Source: Reyranella aquatilis
Lineage (GTDB): Bacteria; Pseudomonadota; Alphaproteobacteria; Reyranellales; Reyranellaceae
Assembly (NCBI RefSeq): GCF_020880995.1
Contig: NZ_JAJISD010000008.1
Location: 62,001 to 126,000, forward strand
Length of the DNA: 64,000 bases
Direction: 5' to 3'
Positions 63,459-64,000 of the stretch are shown one piece after another. The notes beneath the pieces are model-generated. The model saw nothing but the letters and a program-made list of their open reading frames with translations. It was not told the DNA's origin and did not search any database. Positions within the stretch are counted from its first letter, which is position 1; the number at the start of each line of letters is the position of its first letter. The translations under genes and the position numbers were made by a program.

Positions 63459-64000
63459 TTAAGCCGTCAGCCCGCCGTCGCAAACGAATTCCGACCCCGT
63501 CGAAAAGGTCGATTCGTCCGACAGCAGGAACAGGATCATGTGCGCGACCTCGTCGGCTTGGCCGAGACGGCCGAGCGGGTGGAGCTCCTCGAGCGCCTGA
63601 CGTCCGCTCATGTTGCCGACATTGGTGTCGAGCCGCGGCGCAATCATCGGCGTGTCGATGTAACCGGGGTGCACCGAATTGCAGCGGATATTGTACTTCT
63701 GCTGCGCGCAGTGGAGCGCCACGTTCTTGGTGAGCGTGCGCACGGCACCCTTTGAGGCGCAGTAGGCCATGGCATAGGACGCGCCGCGCAGGCCCAGTAC
63801 CGACGAGATGTTCACGATCGAGCCGCCGCCCGCCGCCTTCATTGCCGGAATGGCGTGCTTGCAGCCGAGGAACGTTCCCAGCGAATTGATGTCGTTGACG
63901 CGACGGTACTCCGCCAGCGTGCAGTCCTCGATCGAGTTGCGCACGCCGACGCCGGCGGCATTGAGCAGCCCGTGCATGGCGCCGAATTTTTCCACGGTGG
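63459..64000 (-). CDS. Short-chain dehydrogenase/reductase, 5' end beyond window
   Basis: C-terminal about 180 residues of an SDR; the frame continues off the right edge (...TVEKFGAMHGLLNAAGVG). NAAG, catalytic Ser in SIVNISSVLGLRG, Tyr/Lys in MAYCASKGAVRTL and the terminal STGSEFVCDGGLTA are visible; the NAD-binding glycine motif must lie beyond 64000. It converges with the alpha/beta hydrolase gene. Confidence 0.9.
   Translation of the reverse strand, partial: TVEKFGAMHGLLNAAGVGVRNSIEDCTLAEYRRVNDINSLGTFLGCKHAIPAMKAAGGGSIVNISSVLGLRGASYAMAYCASKGAVRTLTKNVALHCAQQKYNIRCNSVHPGYIDTPMIAPRLDTNVGNMSGRQALEELHPLGRLGQADEVAHMILFLLSDESTFSTGSEFVCDGGLTA

Overview
The window is gene-dense, high-GC DNA with short intergenic gaps, many 1-4 bp start/stop overlaps and no tRNA, rRNA, CRISPR array or transposase that I can see. 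Gene content suggests a metabolically versatile alphaproteobacterium: three orphan Bug/TctC solute receptors, two MHS-type transporters, short (split) chromate transporter genes, a TamA/TamB pair, AlkK-like acyl-CoA ligases and many Fe(II)/2-oxoglutarate oxygenases. A Reyranella-like genus is my guess from this mix; nothing in the window proves it. Most of the region reads as chromosomal accessory catabolism.

Layout. 1-2350 (minus): acyltransferase-3 protein cut by the window edge, PhyH-type oxygenase, GNAT acetyltransferase. 2426-4475 (plus): FMN-dependent 2-hydroxyacid dehydrogenase, then a ZIP metal transporter broken by a one-base deletion. 4462-8431 (minus): small unknown protein, thiolase and FadB-like beta-oxidation enzyme. 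8612-12293: Bug receptor facing an amidase and an enolase-superfamily enzyme. 12495-15419: fasciclin-domain protein, DHFR-like reductase, MBL hydrolase plus TauD oxygenase. 15493-17653 (plus): split chromate transporter, then an ArsR repressor and CDF metal exporter behind a clear promoter/operator. 17632-25148: two AlkK-like acyl-CoA ligases flanking an enolase-superfamily enzyme, an IPNS-like oxygenase, a GlcG/HbpS protein, a Bug receptor and a DUF1772 protein. 25231-29307 (plus): MscS channel, aldo/keto reductase, MBL-rhodanese fusion. 29319-36480 (minus): two Cys-rich secreted paralogues, an amidohydrolase, two MHS transporters, an orphan peptide-type receptor and a second IPNS-like oxygenase. 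36621-37379: DUF4239 membrane protein.

The most interesting part is 37395-46685. A plus-strand operon of eight genes, mostly coupled by overlaps of 1-4 bp, encodes two DUF917 (S-methyl-thiohydantoin desulfurase-like) paralogues, a HyuA-type hydantoinase/oxoprolinase subunit, a complete polyamine-type ABC importer and an AroM-family (Asp/Glu/hydantoin racemase-like) protein. Divergent to it is a regulator made of an AroM domain fused to a LuxR-type helix-turn-helix. The enzyme copy keeps two candidate catalytic cysteines (C97, C187); the regulator copy has Met and Ser there. This looks like a dead racemase-like domain reused as the sensor for its own catabolic operon, probably for a hydantoin-like compound.

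46682-58171 (minus): CopC-like protein, S53 peptidase with a C-terminal DUF4114 domain, DedA protein, OmpA-family lipoprotein, the TamB/TamA pair and an unknown secreted protein. 58488-61498 (plus): SDR, Bug receptor, LigA-like and LigB-like extradiol dioxygenase subunits, a likely aromatic uptake and ring-cleavage operon. 61550-64000: PF10014-type oxygenase, alpha/beta hydrolase and an SDR cut by the right edge.
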